DNA of 64,000 nt from an uncultured Clostridium sp. (GCA_900547035.1 URFM01000007.1:30463-94462), one strand, 5' to 3'; counted from the stretch's first letter, positions 41,801 to 50,646 are shown. Made by a program: numbers and translations. The notes: generated from the letters alone by a model not told the origin.

Positions 41801-42336
41801 CCGTGGTCCTGAAGCTCCAGGAAAAAGTTTCCCTTTCCGAAAATTTCCTGATAGTGAAGGGCCGACCGTTTGGCCTCCTCATACATTCCCCGGGCCAGGT
41901 ATCTGGAAACCTCCCCCGCCAGGCAGGCACTGAGGGCGATGATTCCCTCGTGGTACTGCTCCAGTATCTCATAGTCCACCCGGGGCTTGTAGTAGAATCC
42001 GTCCACAAATCCCTTGGTCACAATCTTCATCAGGTTGTGATAACCGGTATCGTTTTCCGCCAGCAGTACCAGATGATAGTAGCGGTCCTCCCCGTCCACC
42101 CGCTCCCTATCAAAGCGAGAGCCGGGAGCGACGTATACCTCGCTTCCTAAAACAGGCTTGATCCCTGCCTCCTTAGCAGCTTTATAAAAGTCAATCACAC
42201 CGTACATGACCCCATGGTCCGTAATGGCCAGGCTGTCCATTCCCAGTTCCTTTGCCCTGGCTACCAGCTCCTTAATCTTGCTGGAACCGTCTAAAAGACT
42301 GTATTCAGTGTGAACATGCAGATGTGTAAACGCCAT
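38842..42336 (-). CDS. dnaE: DNA polymerase III alpha subunit, DnaE
   Basis: A 1164-residue replicative polymerase of the DnaE1 type. The PHP domain is at the N-terminus (HLHVHTEYSLLDGSSKI; ITDHGVMYGVIDFYK). The palm holds the catalytic aspartates in MPDIDVDFCYERR, preceded by VGPGRGSAAGSIVSY. Later come the helix-hairpin-helix region, the SGHPMEDYEDSW segment and an OB fold (VVGGMVAGKTVKTTRTNQLM). A GGAGGATACAGGAGA tract precedes the ATG. The C-terminal domain ends at a length typical for clostridial DnaE. No proofreading exonuclease is fused. Confidence 0.97.
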   Translation of the reverse strand: MAFTHLHVHTEYSLLDGSSKIKELVARAKELGMDSLAITDHGVMYGVIDFYKAAKEAGIKPVLGSEVYVAPGSRFDRERVDGEDRYYHLVLLAENDTGYHNLMKIVTKGFVDGFYYKPRVDYEILEQYHEGIIALSACLAGEVSRYLARGMYEEAKRSALHYQEIFGKGNFFLELQDHGMDEQKMVNQGMVRLSKETGIELVATNDIHYTFAEDAQAHDILLCIQTGKKVSDENRMRYEGGQYYCKSEEEMRALFPYAQEALDNTYKIAKRCNVEIEFGVTKLPKFQVPEGYDSWSYLNHLCLEGFLKRYPDDDGTLKKRLEYELDVIRTMGYVDYFLIVWDFINYARSKDIMVGPGRGSAAGSIVSYSLGITDIDPVRYNLLFERFLNPERVSMPDIDVDFCYERRQEVIDYVVEKYGKDQVVQIVTFGTLAARGVIRDVGRVLDLPYALCDSIAKMVPNDLGMTLDKALTANPDLKKAYQENPEIQNLIDMARRLEGLPRHTSMHAAGVVIGSRSIDEFVPLSRAADGTITTQFTMTTIEELGLLKMDFLGLRTLTVIQNAVRMVEKDFRIKLDLDKIDYNDKKVLDSIGTGKTEGVFQIESSGMKSFMKELKPENLEDIIAGIALYRPGPMDFIPKYLKGKNDRSSITYDCPQLEPILKPTYGCIVYQEQVMQIVRDLAGYTMGRSDLVRRAMSKKKASVMEKERQNFVYGNPEEGVKGCIGNGIDEKTANHIYDEMIDFAKYAFNKSHAAAYAIVSYQTAYLKYYYPLEFMAALMTSVMDNVTKVSEYILTCRQVMNISILPPDINEGESGFSVSGNAIRYGLSAIKSVGRSVVDVIVADREARGPFRSMEDFVDRMSNKEVNRRTLENFIKSGALDTLPGTRKQKMAVMPSMLEEKTREKKNSISGQMSLFDIAGEEEREAFQITFPPIGEYAKEELLAFEKETLGVYVSGHPMEDYEDSWKKNATATSADFVVDEETEEAVLKDGDRVVVGGMVAGKTVKTTRTNQLMAFVTLEDLVGSVEIVVFPRDYEANRNLFVEESKLFIRGRVSIGDDPVGKLVCEQVVPFSDVPRELWIQFADMEQYHQGERRLMEILGASEGKNQVVIYLGKERAKKVLPAQWNVTISRELTGSLSEAFGEPNVRTVEKTLTFPGKMGASR

Positions 42337-42365
42337 TCTCCTGTATCCTCCGCTCTCCTGATGTC

Positions 42366-42398
42366 AAGAAAAGAGACCGGCAGGACCAGTCCCTTTTT
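42366..42398 (-). terminator. Probable terminator after the HPr-like gene
   Basis: An 8-bp stem with two wobble pairs (GGGACTGG with CCGGTCTC) is followed by TTTTCTT on the minus strand, 26 bp beyond the HPr-like stop. The plus strand also carries a T-run. Confidence 0.5.
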
Positions 42399-42428
42399 CT
42401 ATCATCATAACCGTACTGAATTTCCGGC

Positions 42429-42680
42429 TCACTGATTCAAATAATCCACAATGGCCTTTGCCGCCTGTTCCTCGTCGCTCCCCTCTGCCTCTACCGTTAC
42501 ATTGTCACCGGAGCTTAAGGCCAGCGTCATCATGCCCATGATGCTCTTGGCATTCACCCGTTTGGGGCCACATTCCAGATAGATTTTGCTCTCATACTGG
42601 CTTGCCACCTGCACCAGCATCGCAGCAGGCCTTGCTTCCAAACCTTCCTGTCCTTCAATCATGACCATTTTCTTTACCAT
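42429..42680 (-). CDS. HPr-family protein lacking His15 (Crh-like)
   Basis: An 83-residue protein started at the ATG at 42680 (MVKKMVMIEGQEGL), which follows GAGGAGG at six bases. It has the HPr fold signature, but the active-site segment reads GLEARPAAM: position 15, normally the histidine phosphorylated by PEP and enzyme I, is Glu (GAA codon). Ser46 is present in NAKSIMGMM, the target of HPr kinase, and hprK is encoded 3 kb upstream. The protein should therefore be unable to carry phosphate for sugar uptake but could act as a catabolite-control cofactor, as Bacillus Crh (Gln15) does. A normal HPr must be encoded elsewhere. Confidence 0.9.
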   Translation of the reverse strand: MVKKMVMIEGQEGLEARPAAMLVQVASQYESKIYLECGPKRVNAKSIMGMMTLALSSGDNVTVEAEGSDEEQAAKAIVDYLNQ

Positions 42681-42754
42681 AATTATCCTCCTCATTTTTT
42701 GAATGGCCACCCCTTGGGCGAGTGCCATTCTGATGCCGTAAAACCGTATCGCTC

Positions 42755-43714
42755 TTAATGGCTGTCGGAGCCCTGCCGCAGCTCCTGTGCCAAAAGACTC
42801 AGTTTCCTCAGGCGGTGATTCACCCCGGATTTTCCCACCGGCGGATCAAGCGCCTCTCCCAGTTCCTTCAATGTCGCCTCCGGCCGTTCCAGGCGGACCC
42901 TGGCCATCTCCTGCAGATTTGCGGGAAGACCGCTTAGGCCAATGGTCTCCTGAATATAGCGGATGTCCTCTGTCTGCTTCACAGCCGCCGATACCGTCTT
43001 GTTGATGTTCGCGGTTTCGCAGTTTACCTGACGGTTCACGCTGTTGCGCATCTCCTTCAGGATACGGATATTTTCCAGCTCCATCAGAGCTACCGGCGCT
43101 TCCATCACGTTCAGCATATCCACAATCTGGCTTCCTTCCTTGATGTAGACCACATAGTGTTTCTTGCGGAGCACAATCTTGGCCTCAATCCCGAAGGTCC
43201 CCATCAGTTCCCGAATCTGGCCTGCCTTCTCCATGGAGGCGCAGGCGATCTCAAAATGGTAGAATTTCTCGGGATCGCTGATGGAACCAGCAGCCAGAAA
43301 GGCGCCTCTGAGAAAGGCCCGCCGGCAGCATGGATTCTGGACAATCCGGTTCTTCACCACAGATAAGTTTTCCCGAATCTGTCCCTCCTCATCCAGAAGC
43401 TTTGTAGCCTGCAGCACCTTAACCGCATCCTCGTGAGCCTTCACTGCCACAATATAGGTACGGTTTTTTTTCAGGTATGGATTACGACGTATGGAAACAT
43501 CCGTTTCTATATTAAAGGTTTTTCTCAGTAATGTAAAGTATTTTCTTGCAACTGCCACATTTTCCGTATGGATTTCAATGGAAAACAGATCCTGTCCCGA
43601 TATTTTTACCCGACCGCACAGGCTTAAAATCGCCGCCGTCTCCGCGATTTTGCAGTGGCGGGCGGGCGGAATCTGCCGCGACAGCTCATCCTTGACTCCG
43701 GATGAAAAAGACAT
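42755..43714 (-). CDS. whiA: WhiA-type DNA-binding regulator
   Basis: A 319-residue WhiA homologue. The N-terminal LAGLIDADG-like homing-endonuclease fold (about 1-210) has the typical start SFSSGVKDELSR and the CCRRAFLRGAFLAAGSISDP block. The C-terminal helix-turn-helix holds QLSGLPANLQEMARVRLERP-like residues and ends GKSGVNHRLRKL. In Bacillus the protein affects chromosome segregation and division; in Streptomyces, sporulation. It follows rapZ by four bases, the conserved Firmicute order. Confidence 0.95.
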   Translation of the reverse strand: MSFSSGVKDELSRQIPPARHCKIAETAAILSLCGRVKISGQDLFSIEIHTENVAVARKYFTLLRKTFNIETDVSIRRNPYLKKNRTYIVAVKAHEDAVKVLQATKLLDEEGQIRENLSVVKNRIVQNPCCRRAFLRGAFLAAGSISDPEKFYHFEIACASMEKAGQIRELMGTFGIEAKIVLRKKHYVVYIKEGSQIVDMLNVMEAPVALMELENIRILKEMRNSVNRQVNCETANINKTVSAAVKQTEDIRYIQETIGLSGLPANLQEMARVRLERPEATLKELGEALDPPVGKSGVNHRLRKLSLLAQELRQGSDSH

Positions 43715-43718
43715 GCCA

Positions 43719-44594
43719 TCACCCTCTTACACGGTTGTCTTTGTCAATATCCCGATGTTCTATTTTCAGGCCATACCCCTTTTCCCCTGCCATATGGTCG
43801 TAAAGGGCCTTTGCGATGGTAACGGAGCGATGCTTGCCGCCGGTACAGCCAATAGCCACCACCAGCTGATTTTTTCCCTCCCGGATATAATTGGGAATGA
43901 GAAAATCCATCATCTCATAAAGCATGGCAAGAAACTTCCCCGCCGTCCCTCCCTGCATCACATAATCCTGCACTCCTTTGTCCTCTCCAGTACAGTGTTT
44001 TAAGCTGTCCACATAGTAGGGATTTGGCAGGAAACGCACATCAAAGACCAGATCCGCATCCTGGGGAATCCCATATTTGAAGCCAAAGGATAAAATGGTA
44101 ACGAACATATTTTGAAACTGCTCATTCTCCACAAAAATTTTCTCCAGCTCCTGGCGCAGCTCTCTGGTCAGCAGATTGCTGGTATCGATAATGTAATCCG
44201 CCTTGGCCTTAAGAAAGGCCAGCTTGTCCCTCTCCTTCTCAATCCCTCTGTCCACCCGGCCTCCTCCTGCCAGAGGATGGCTCCTGCGGGTTTCCTTATA
44301 CCGCTTAATCAAGGTGGCGTCGCTGGCGTCCAAAAACAGAATCCGGCAGCAGATCCCCTTATGTTTCCAGCTCTCGATCACCTCATCCAGCTGGGACAGC
44401 TCGTTGCCGCTGCGGATATCCAGTCCCAAAGCCGCTTTCCGGATCTGTTCCCCGGAAACCGCCAGCTGGGCAAATTTATCTGCCAGGGGAATGGGGAGAT
44501 TATCCACACAGTAAAATCCCAGGTCCTCCAGGATTTTCAGGGCAATGGTCTTTCCCGCCCCGGACATTCCCGTTACAATTACCAGTTTCTGCAT
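43719..44594 (-). CDS. rapZ: RapZ/YvcJ nucleotide-binding protein
   Basis: A 291-residue P-loop protein with Walker A GMSGAGKT (8-15), LDASDATLIKRYKETRRSHPL and DTSNLLTRELRQEL in the N-terminal kinase-like domain. The C-terminal domain has FGFKYGIPQDADLVFDVRFL and the conserved IGCTGGKHRSV motif. In enterobacteria RapZ controls GlmZ decay with RNase E; in Firmicutes YvcJ binds nucleotides and its role is less clear. It lies between murB (one base gap) and whiA. Confidence 0.95.
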   Translation of the reverse strand: MQKLVIVTGMSGAGKTIALKILEDLGFYCVDNLPIPLADKFAQLAVSGEQIRKAALGLDIRSGNELSQLDEVIESWKHKGICCRILFLDASDATLIKRYKETRRSHPLAGGGRVDRGIEKERDKLAFLKAKADYIIDTSNLLTRELRQELEKIFVENEQFQNMFVTILSFGFKYGIPQDADLVFDVRFLPNPYYVDSLKHCTGEDKGVQDYVMQGGTAGKFLAMLYEMMDFLIPNYIREGKNQLVVAIGCTGGKHRSVTIAKALYDHMAGEKGYGLKIEHRDIDKDNRVRG

Positions 44595-44595
44595 C

Positions 44596-45534
44596 TTACG
44601 CTTCTCCTTTGTTGTCCTCCGTAAACCGTCCCCAGCGTCTTACCTCCAGTTCCAGCTTCACCCCGTCTTGTTCCAGAATTTTTTTCTGAATCTGACGGCA
44701 GAGCTCCATCACCTGGGCAGCCGTTGCGTTTCCCCGGTTGATTACAAAACCACAGTGCTTTTCCGATACCTGAGCATCCCCCACCCGGTATCCGCTAAAA
44801 CCGGCGTCCTGAATCAGCTTTCCCGCGAAATATCCCTGCGGCCTCTTAAAGGTACTTCCGGCGCTGGGGTACTCCAACGGCTGCTTCTCCCTGCGGCGGG
44901 CAGAAAGCTCCTCCATCCGCCGTTTGATTTCTGCGGGTTCATCCCTGTGCAGCGCAAACTCCGCATCCAGAACGATATATCCCATCCGGTCCACACAGCT
45001 TTTCCGGTAGCCGAAACCCATCTCATCTCCTTTAAGAACCAGAATCCGTCCATCCTGATCCATAACCCGCATGGAGACCATCACATCCTTCATCTCCGAG
45101 CCGTAGGCCCCGGCGTTCATCACCGCCGCGCCTCCCACAGTCCCCGGTATACCGGAGGCAAACTCCAGACCGGAAAGCCCTTCCCTGAAAGCCATGGATG
45201 CTGCTTTCGGAAGCAAAAGACCGGCCCCCGCCCGCAGGCAGGTTCCCTCTGTCGCTCCCCAGCTGAAATTCTCCGTCATAGAGATAACCAGGCCGTCGCA
45301 GCCCTCATCACTGACCAGAAGGTCGCTTCCGTTTCCCAGAATCCGGATTTTTAGGTTTTCACTGCGGCAGACGGCCAAAAGCTCCCGCAGTTCCTCCTCG
45401 CCGGACGGAGCCGCGTACCACTGGGCCGGACCTCCGATCCGGAAGGTAGTATGCCGGGCCATAGGCTCCATCGCTTTTAAAATTGCCCCTTCTCCAGTCA
45501 GAACTTTTTTTAAGCGCTGTTCCAATTGATTCAT
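44596..45534 (-). CDS. murB: UDP-N-acetylenolpyruvoylglucosamine reductase
   Basis: A 312-residue type II MurB that reduces enolpyruvyl-UDP-GlcNAc to UDP-MurNAc for peptidoglycan. The ATG at 45534 lies eight bases after GGAG; a GTG at 45540 would be too close. FAD-binding motifs are TFRIGGPAQWYAAPS, ILGNGSDLLV and ASGIPGTVGGAAVMNAGAYG. The catalytic region includes YPSAGSTFKRP and a late Glu in the AAQVMELC segment region. It lacks the extra loop of type I MurB, as expected for Gram-positives. Confidence 0.96.
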   Translation of the reverse strand: MNQLEQRLKKVLTGEGAILKAMEPMARHTTFRIGGPAQWYAAPSGEEELRELLAVCRSENLKIRILGNGSDLLVSDEGCDGLVISMTENFSWGATEGTCLRAGAGLLLPKAASMAFREGLSGLEFASGIPGTVGGAAVMNAGAYGSEMKDVMVSMRVMDQDGRILVLKGDEMGFGYRKSCVDRMGYIVLDAEFALHRDEPAEIKRRMEELSARRREKQPLEYPSAGSTFKRPQGYFAGKLIQDAGFSGYRVGDAQVSEKHCGFVINRGNATAAQVMELCRQIQKKILEQDGVKLELEVRRWGRFTEDNKGEA

Positions 45535-45549
45535 TCTCACTTCTCCAAA

Positions 45550-46476
45550 TCAATCTCTTTTTCCAAGATTTTCCTGGACGCGCTTGTAAAGCTCCTTAGC
45601 CGCGTTGTACCCCATCTTCTTCTGGCGGTAGTTGACGGCCGCAGACTCTACAATAATCGCCAGGTTCCGTCCGGGACGGATGGGGATGGTATGGCATACC
45701 ACCTGGTTGCCCAAAAATTCCGTATACTGATCCTCCAGACCAAGACGGTCGTACTCTTTATCCTTGCTCCAGTCCTCCAGCTTAATCACCATATCGATAT
45801 TCTGCGTATCCTTGATGCTTTCCACGCCGAAAAGGCTCTTGACGTCGATGATGCCGATGCCTCTCAGCTCAATAAAATGCTTGGTAATATCCGGAGCGCT
45901 TCCCACCAGGGTATCATCGCTGACCTTGCGGATTTCCACCACGTCATCCGTTACCAGACGGTGTCCTCTCTTAATCAGCTCCAGAGCCGCCTCGCTTTTT
46001 CCGATCCCGCTCTCGCCCATAATCAGAACGCCCTCGCCGAATACATCGATCAGCACTCCGTGAATGCTGATGCAGGGCGCCAGCTTTACATTCAGCCAGC
46101 GGATCACCTCTGCCATCAACGAGGAGGTAGTTTTCTTGGACACCAGGCAGGGCACTCCGTAGTAGCTGCAGTATTCCAGCAAATCCTCGTCCGGTTCCTG
46201 ATCGCGGCTGAATACCAGGCAGGGGATCTGGCTGGAGGTCAGCTTCTCATACATCGCCCGCTTTACATCCCGCTCCATGGTATTAATATATGCCTGTTCC
46301 ACATATCCGATGATCTGAACCCGCTCCCGGTCGAAATGATCGAAAAACCCGGTCAGCTGCAGAGCCGGACGGTTCACATCCGGATGGGTCAGCACAATCT
46401 TGTCCGTATCAATATCCGGCGTGGTATTTCTTAATTTGAACTTCTCAATCAGTTCCGTAATGGTAACTCCATGCAT
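45550..46476 (-). CDS. hprK: HPr kinase/phosphorylase
   Basis: A 308-residue bifunctional enzyme that phosphorylates and dephosphorylates Ser46 of HPr-type proteins. The C-terminal catalytic half has the Walker A GESGIGKSE, GHRLVTDDVVEI and the HPrK signature RGIGIIDVKSLFGV. The N-terminal domain (VTITELIEKFKLRNTTPDID) is typical. Its substrate candidate in this window is the Crh-like protein at 42429-42680. It lies 15 bp upstream of murB. Confidence 0.96.
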   Translation of the reverse strand: MHGVTITELIEKFKLRNTTPDIDTDKIVLTHPDVNRPALQLTGFFDHFDRERVQIIGYVEQAYINTMERDVKRAMYEKLTSSQIPCLVFSRDQEPDEDLLEYCSYYGVPCLVSKKTTSSLMAEVIRWLNVKLAPCISIHGVLIDVFGEGVLIMGESGIGKSEAALELIKRGHRLVTDDVVEIRKVSDDTLVGSAPDITKHFIELRGIGIIDVKSLFGVESIKDTQNIDMVIKLEDWSKDKEYDRLGLEDQYTEFLGNQVVCHTIPIRPGRNLAIIVESAAVNYRQKKMGYNAAKELYKRVQENLGKRD

Positions 46477-46581
46477 GATGATGCCCCTTTCTGTTTTCTA
46501 TCATTCACACAGCCTCTTTGATTCCCGGCGCGCAGGGCTTCAAAAAGGCGTTTTAACACTTGTATCATCCTATCACATTTC

Positions 46582-48456
46582 TTAGGAAATGTCATTCTTT
46601 TTTGCGTGGAAGAATTCATAAACCGACCGGGCCGCGGCGCGGTTCATCCCCGGTACGGCAGCCAAAGCCTCCTCTCCGGCCTCCCTTACTGACTCAATAT
46701 CCCCGAAGGTCCGCATCAGCGCCTTTCTCCTGGATGGCCCAATGCCTGGAATCTCATCCAGAAGGGAATGCACCTGTCCTTTTCCTCTTAAACTCCGGTG
46801 ATACTCGATCGCGAACCGGTGGGCCTCGTCCTGAATCCGGGTAATCAGGCGGAATCCTTCACTGTGGCGGTCGATGGGCAGCTCCCGGTTCTCATAGTAG
46901 AGCCCCCTGGTCCGGTGGCTGTCATCCTTCACCATCCCACAGACCGGAATAGAAAGTCCCAGCTCTCCCAGCACCTCCAGGGCGATGTTCACCTGCCCCC
47001 GTCCTCCGTCCATCATAATCAGATCCGGAAAACGGGTAAAGCTTCCCAGTTCTTCCTCCTGGCTTTTTAATTCCTCCAGCTCCCGCAAACCGTGGGAAAA
47101 ACGGCGGGTCAGCACCTCCCGCATAGAAGCGTAGTCGTTTGGCCCCTGAACCGTACGGATTTTAAATTTCCGGTAATCACTGCGCTTTGGCCTTCCGTCC
47201 TCATAAACCACCATGGATCCCACCGACTCCACCCCGCTGGTGTTGGAGATGTCGTATGCCTCGATGCGGCGCACTCCCTCGATTCCCATGAGCCCCGTAA
47301 TCTGGCGCACCGCCCCGATGGTCCGCTGCTCGTCCCGCTTGATTCTCTCCTTGTCCTGGTCCAGTACCAGGGCCGCATTCCGGGCCGCCAGCTCCACCAG
47401 ACGCTCCTTCTGTCCCTTCTGGGGCACCACCAGCTTCACACGCTGTCCCTTCCTGGCCGTCAGCCACTGGCTGATGACCTTCTCATCCGCCACCGGGTAC
47501 TGGAGCCACAGCTCCCTGGGAATAAAAGGAGTTCCGGCGTAAAACTGCTTCACAAAGCTGTCCAGAATCTCTCCCTCTTCCTCCTCCACGGCGGCCCTCA
47601 GATGGAAATGGTCCCTTCCGATTAATTTTCCCTCCCGGATAAAGAACACCTGGACCACCGCATCCTGCTCGTCCCTGGCCAGGGCGATAATGTCCCGGTC
47701 CTCCTCGGAGCTGCTGGTAATCTTCTGTTTCTGGGCTACCTGCTTTACGCTGTTCAACAGTTCCCGGTATTCAATGGCCCGCTCATACTCCATGGCCATA
47801 CTGGCCTCTTTCATTTTCTCCTCCAGAGAGTGAATTAAGGGCCCGTATTTCCCGCTCAAAAAATCCAGGGCCTGGTCGAGAGAGGTCCGGTAATCTTCCT
47901 TTGAAATATAGCCCTGGCAGGGAGCGCTGCACTGCTTGATGTGATAATTCAGGCAGGGCCGTTCTTTTCCGATATCCCTGGGGAGCACCCGGCTGCAGGT
48001 ACGGATTTTGTAAAGCTTGTGAATCAGTTCCAGGGTGTCTTTCACCGCTCCGGCGCTGGTATAGGGACCAAAGTAACGGCTCTTGCCATCCTTTTTCATA
48101 TCCCTGGAAAACAAAAGCCGCGGGAAATCCTCTCCAACCGTGGCTTTAATGTACGGATAACTTTTATCGTCCTTCAGCATGGTATTGTATCTGGGCCGAT
48201 GCTCCTTAATCAGGTTGCACTCCAGCACCAGGGCCTCCAGCTCGGAGTCCGTAAGGATATATTCAAACCACGCGATATGGGAAACCATCTGGGTAATCTT
48301 GGCCGTTTTATTCCGGCTGCTCTGAAAATACTGCCGCACCCGGTTCTTCAGGCTGACGGCCTTTCCGATATAGATAATCTCATCCCGGTCGTTGTGCATC
48401 AGATAGACTCCCGGGGACGCCGGAAGCTTCTTCAGCTCCTCCTCCAGATTAAACAA
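46582..48456 (-). CDS. uvrC: Excinuclease ABC subunit C
   Basis: A 624-residue UvrC that makes both incisions in nucleotide-excision repair. I favour a TTG start at 48456 ([20 protein letters not shown]), five bases after AGAGGTGG and matching the usual UvrC N-terminus; the GTG at 48465 is the alternative. The GIY-YIG domain (about 10-95) has PGVYLM and [21 protein letters not shown] domain follows (about 195-235), then the RNase H-like endonuclease ([33 protein letters not shown]) and tandem helix-hairpin-helix motifs at the end. Confidence 0.96.
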   Translation of the reverse strand: MFNLEEELKKLPASPGVYLMHNDRDEIIYIGKAVSLKNRVRQYFQSSRNKTAKITQMVSHIAWFEYILTDSELEALVLECNLIKEHRPRYNTMLKDDKSYPYIKATVGEDFPRLLFSRDMKKDGKSRYFGPYTSAGAVKDTLELIHKLYKIRTCSRVLPRDIGKERPCLNYHIKQCSAPCQGYISKEDYRTSLDQALDFLSGKYGPLIHSLEEKMKEASMAMEYERAIEYRELLNSVKQVAQKQKITSSSEEDRDIIALARDEQDAVVQVFFIREGKLIGRDHFHLRAAVEEEEGEILDSFVKQFYAGTPFIPRELWLQYPVADEKVISQWLTARKGQRVKLVVPQKGQKERLVELAARNAALVLDQDKERIKRDEQRTIGAVRQITGLMGIEGVRRIEAYDISNTSGVESVGSMVVYEDGRPKRSDYRKFKIRTVQGPNDYASMREVLTRRFSHGLRELEELKSQEEELGSFTRFPDLIMMDGGRGQVNIALEVLGELGLSIPVCGMVKDDSHRTRGLYYENRELPIDRHSEGFRLITRIQDEAHRFAIEYHRSLRGKGQVHSLLDEIPGIGPSRRKALMRTFGDIESVREAGEEALAAVPGMNRAAARSVYEFFHAKKNDIS

Positions 48457-48533
48457 GGCGACCACCTCTTCCTGTTATTTCGTCCCCTATATCTTACCCC
48501 AAACCGGCCCGGGACGCAAGCGGGTGAATCCTT

Positions 48534-49091
48534 CTATCGGTCCCGCAGGCGGGAGCCGTCGTATTTGGCCTGAATCTTCAGGAATTTCCGGATATTTTCA
48601 ATCTGCTCCCGGACGTCTCCTTCCCCCGGCTCGATTTCCAGAGCCGCAGCCGCCCCTCTCATATCAGCCGGGGAGGCAGATTTTTCCAGCTGTGCCAGAG
48701 CCGCCAGCTTCTCATCCAATTCCTCCGCCTCCAGGAAGCGAATCAGGTCCGGATTCGGGGTTTGCGGCGCTTCTGAATACTCCGCTGCCTCCGAATCCTC
48801 CGCTGTTTCCGAATCCGCTCCGTCCAGGCTGGCCTCCGGATTAGCCTTCGGGCTGACCCGCTCAAAGCGGTACTCCTGGGCCGCCTGGGGATATTTTTCC
48901 CGGTCCACCGGACTTATAAACATTTCCAGCGGCCTGACATACAGTCCGAAGTCTCCGTACAGGGCCTGGTATACCACCATTCTCTCCCCGGTCTCCGAAT
49001 GCCTCGCCACTCCGATTACCTGATACAACCTGTTTTTAAAATGCCGGTAGATTTCTCCCGGCTTTGGGGTTCTGTCCGCCTTTGTCTCCAT
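48534..49091 (-). CDS. DUF1653-domain protein
   Basis: A 185-residue protein started at the ATG at 49091 (METKADRTPKPGE), which has GGAGGAAAGAAA directly upstream. Residues 10-75 form a DUF1653 domain (PGEIYRHFKNRLYQVIGVAR; MVVYQALYGDFGLYVRP), a small beta-barrel of unknown function, possibly nucleic-acid or ligand binding. The rest is acidic and Ala/Glu-rich with a predicted helical C-terminus (AELEEKL-type residues; IENIRKFLKIQAKYDG). It lies between uvrC and the GntR gene with no clear link to either. Confidence 0.82.
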   Translation of the reverse strand: METKADRTPKPGEIYRHFKNRLYQVIGVARHSETGERMVVYQALYGDFGLYVRPLEMFISPVDREKYPQAAQEYRFERVSPKANPEASLDGADSETAEDSEAAEYSEAPQTPNPDLIRFLEAEELDEKLAALAQLEKSASPADMRGAAAALEIEPGEGDVREQIENIRKFLKIQAKYDGSRLRDR

Positions 49092-49119
49092 TTTCTTTCC
49101 TCCAAACCTTAATCCGCGC

Positions 49120-49154
49120 AAAACCGGAAGTACCCTTTTTCGTACCTCCGGTTT
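49120..49154 (-). terminator. Terminator of the GntR gene
   Basis: On the minus strand, AAACCGGAGGTAC pairs with GTACTTCCGGTTT around an AAAAAAG loop and ends in TTTT, starting eight bases past the GntR stop. Confidence 0.7.
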
Positions 49155-49161
49155 CATCTTC

Positions 49162-49884
49162 TTAGGACCCTACATAATATTTATAGCGGTCACTGCGAAT
49201 ATACTGTTCATTATAGTAGAGTATCTCCTTCTGCTCTGTCATCACTGTCTGGTCCACTCCCAACAGAGGAGTCCTCGCTGAACATTCCAGGCTTTTGGCC
49301 TGCTCCCTGCTGGCAAGCTTGACCGAGATATAGGAATCGCTCTTATTCCCGGCTTTTCCCGTTTTCTCCCGGATTACCTCAAGCAGAGATTTATTTTCCA
49401 AATCCACGTCCAGCAAAAAATCAAAGCACATAGGAAAAAAATCCACCTCAAAAATAGATGGGATTTCATTTACCAGTCTGAGCCGCTTCAGACAAATCAT
49501 CTGGTCCCCACGCTCCATTCCCAAGGCCTCTGCCGCCCCGCGCTCTGCCCGGACAACTCCCTTAAACAAAATCCGGGTACCAGGAATGGCATTTCTCAGC
49601 AGGACAGACTTGCTGAAACTGCCCTCCGACTGGGTGGCCTCCAGGAAGGCTGGCATCGATACAAAGGTTCCCTTTCCCGCTTTCTTGACCAGCAGATTTT
49701 CGCTCACCAGCCGGCTCATAGCCCTGCGGACCGTTACACGGCTAACACCGTACTGTTCCAAAAGCTCCGTTTCCGTAGGGATTTTATCCCCGGCCTTATA
49801 TTCCCCGGTCTCAATCCGCCTGGCAATATCCTCATAAATCTGCTCATACAGCGGAACCGCCGTTTCTGCTTTCAACGTTTTCAT
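49162..49884 (-). CDS. GntR/HutC-family transcriptional regulator with UTRA domain
   Basis: A 240-residue regulator. The N-terminal winged helix (about 8-75) has PLYEQIYEDIARRIETGEY, KIPTETELLEQYGVSRVTVR and KAGKGTFVSMP. The C-terminal UTRA ligand-binding domain (about 95-235) ends with YYNEQYIRSDRYKYYV. HutC-type proteins are repressors released by a small molecule from the pathway they control. It lies directly downstream of the ABC importer/phosphodiesterase operon but has its own promoter with an overlapping palindrome, so that operon is the likely target and its substrate the likely inducer. Confidence 0.92.
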   Translation of the reverse strand: MKTLKAETAVPLYEQIYEDIARRIETGEYKAGDKIPTETELLEQYGVSRVTVRRAMSRLVSENLLVKKAGKGTFVSMPAFLEATQSEGSFSKSVLLRNAIPGTRILFKGVVRAERGAAEALGMERGDQMICLKRLRLVNEIPSIFEVDFFPMCFDFLLDVDLENKSLLEVIREKTGKAGNKSDSYISVKLASREQAKSLECSARTPLLGVDQTVMTEQKEILYYNEQYIRSDRYKYYVGS

Positions 49885-49914
49885 AAATACACGTTTTTCG
49901 CCTTTCTCGCTAAA

Positions 49915-49955
49915 GTTTATAGTATAACCATATCATTTCCCAGTCCCCCTGTCAA
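49915..49955 (-). promoter_or_regulatory. GntR gene promoter with overlapping operator palindrome
   Basis: TTGACA (49955-49950) and TATGGT (49932-49927) are 17 bp apart on the minus strand. GTTTATAGTATAAC (49915-49928), with TTATA-C-TATAA symmetry, overlaps the -10 and start site. GntR/HutC proteins bind palindromes of the GTxTAxAC kind, so this is a plausible autoregulatory site. Confidence 0.6.
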
Positions 49956-49962
49956 CGTCCCT

Positions 49963-50646
49963 TCAGCCGGAAACCCCATGAATCCGGCCATCCTTTGCCA
50001 GATTATAAACCAGCTGATTTTTCTCATACTTAGCGGGGTAAAGAAGGTCAAATTCCACTTTTGTCTCATCTTTTGACTTATTCTTTGTGATTTTTACATT
50101 GACCTCCCGGATATGTTCCCTGCGGAATATTTGACGCAGCTCGCTGATTACTGCCTCATAATCGCTGGTAGTAATCTTTAAAAATCCCCGGTAGGGCTCC
50201 GCTGTAAGAAATGAAGCTGTATGCAAAATCATTTGAATCACAACAACCAACACCCCCGAACTGATGCCAATGAAATAGGAACCTGCCCCTATGGCCATTC
50301 CCACTCCGGCTGTGGCCCATATTCCGGCCGCTGTGGTCAATCCGCTGACCGCATTGTTCCGGATAAATATAACCCCAGCCCCTAAAAATCCCACGCCGGA
50401 GACAATCTGAGCGGCCACACGGGAAGCATCGTAATCCGGAATATCCCGGAAGCTGTATTTGGAAACAATCATAATCAGGGCAGCACCCATACAGACAATG
50501 GAGTGAGTCCGCATGCCGGCGCTCTTTTCCCTGTTTTTCCTCTCATATCCGATTAAATATCCCATCACGGCCGCCACCACAATCCGCAGGAGCAGCTCTC
50601 CTTGGTAAACCAAATCGAAACGTCCCAACAGCCCGCTTACGTTCAC
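49963..50646 (-). CDS. MgtC/SapB-family membrane protein
   Basis: A 227-residue protein with four to five membrane helices in the first 140 residues (LLLRIVVAAVMGYLIGYERK; VCMGAALIMIV; IVSGVGFLGAGVIFI; GIWATAGVGMAIGAGSYFIG). The GYERK, GMRTHS, GVGFLGAGVI and TTAAGIWATAG motifs define the family. The C-terminal cytoplasmic domain is ACT-like. Family members influence magnesium, virulence and membrane ATPase activity. The GTG start overlaps the BtpA-family stop by four bases (GTGA). Confidence 0.92.
   Translation of the reverse strand: MNVSGLLGRFDLVYQGELLLRIVVAAVMGYLIGYERKNREKSAGMRTHSIVCMGAALIMIVSKYSFRDIPDYDASRVAAQIVSGVGFLGAGVIFIRNNAVSGLTTAAGIWATAGVGMAIGAGSYFIGISSGVLVVVIQMILHTASFLTAEPYRGFLKITTSDYEAVISELRQIFRREHIREVNVKITKNKSKDETKVEFDLLYPAKYEKNQLVYNLAKDGRIHGVSG

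Noticed and set aside
47092..47625. A 177-codon plus-strand frame within uvrC
   Set aside because: It is antisense to conserved UvrC catalytic sequence and has no independent support.
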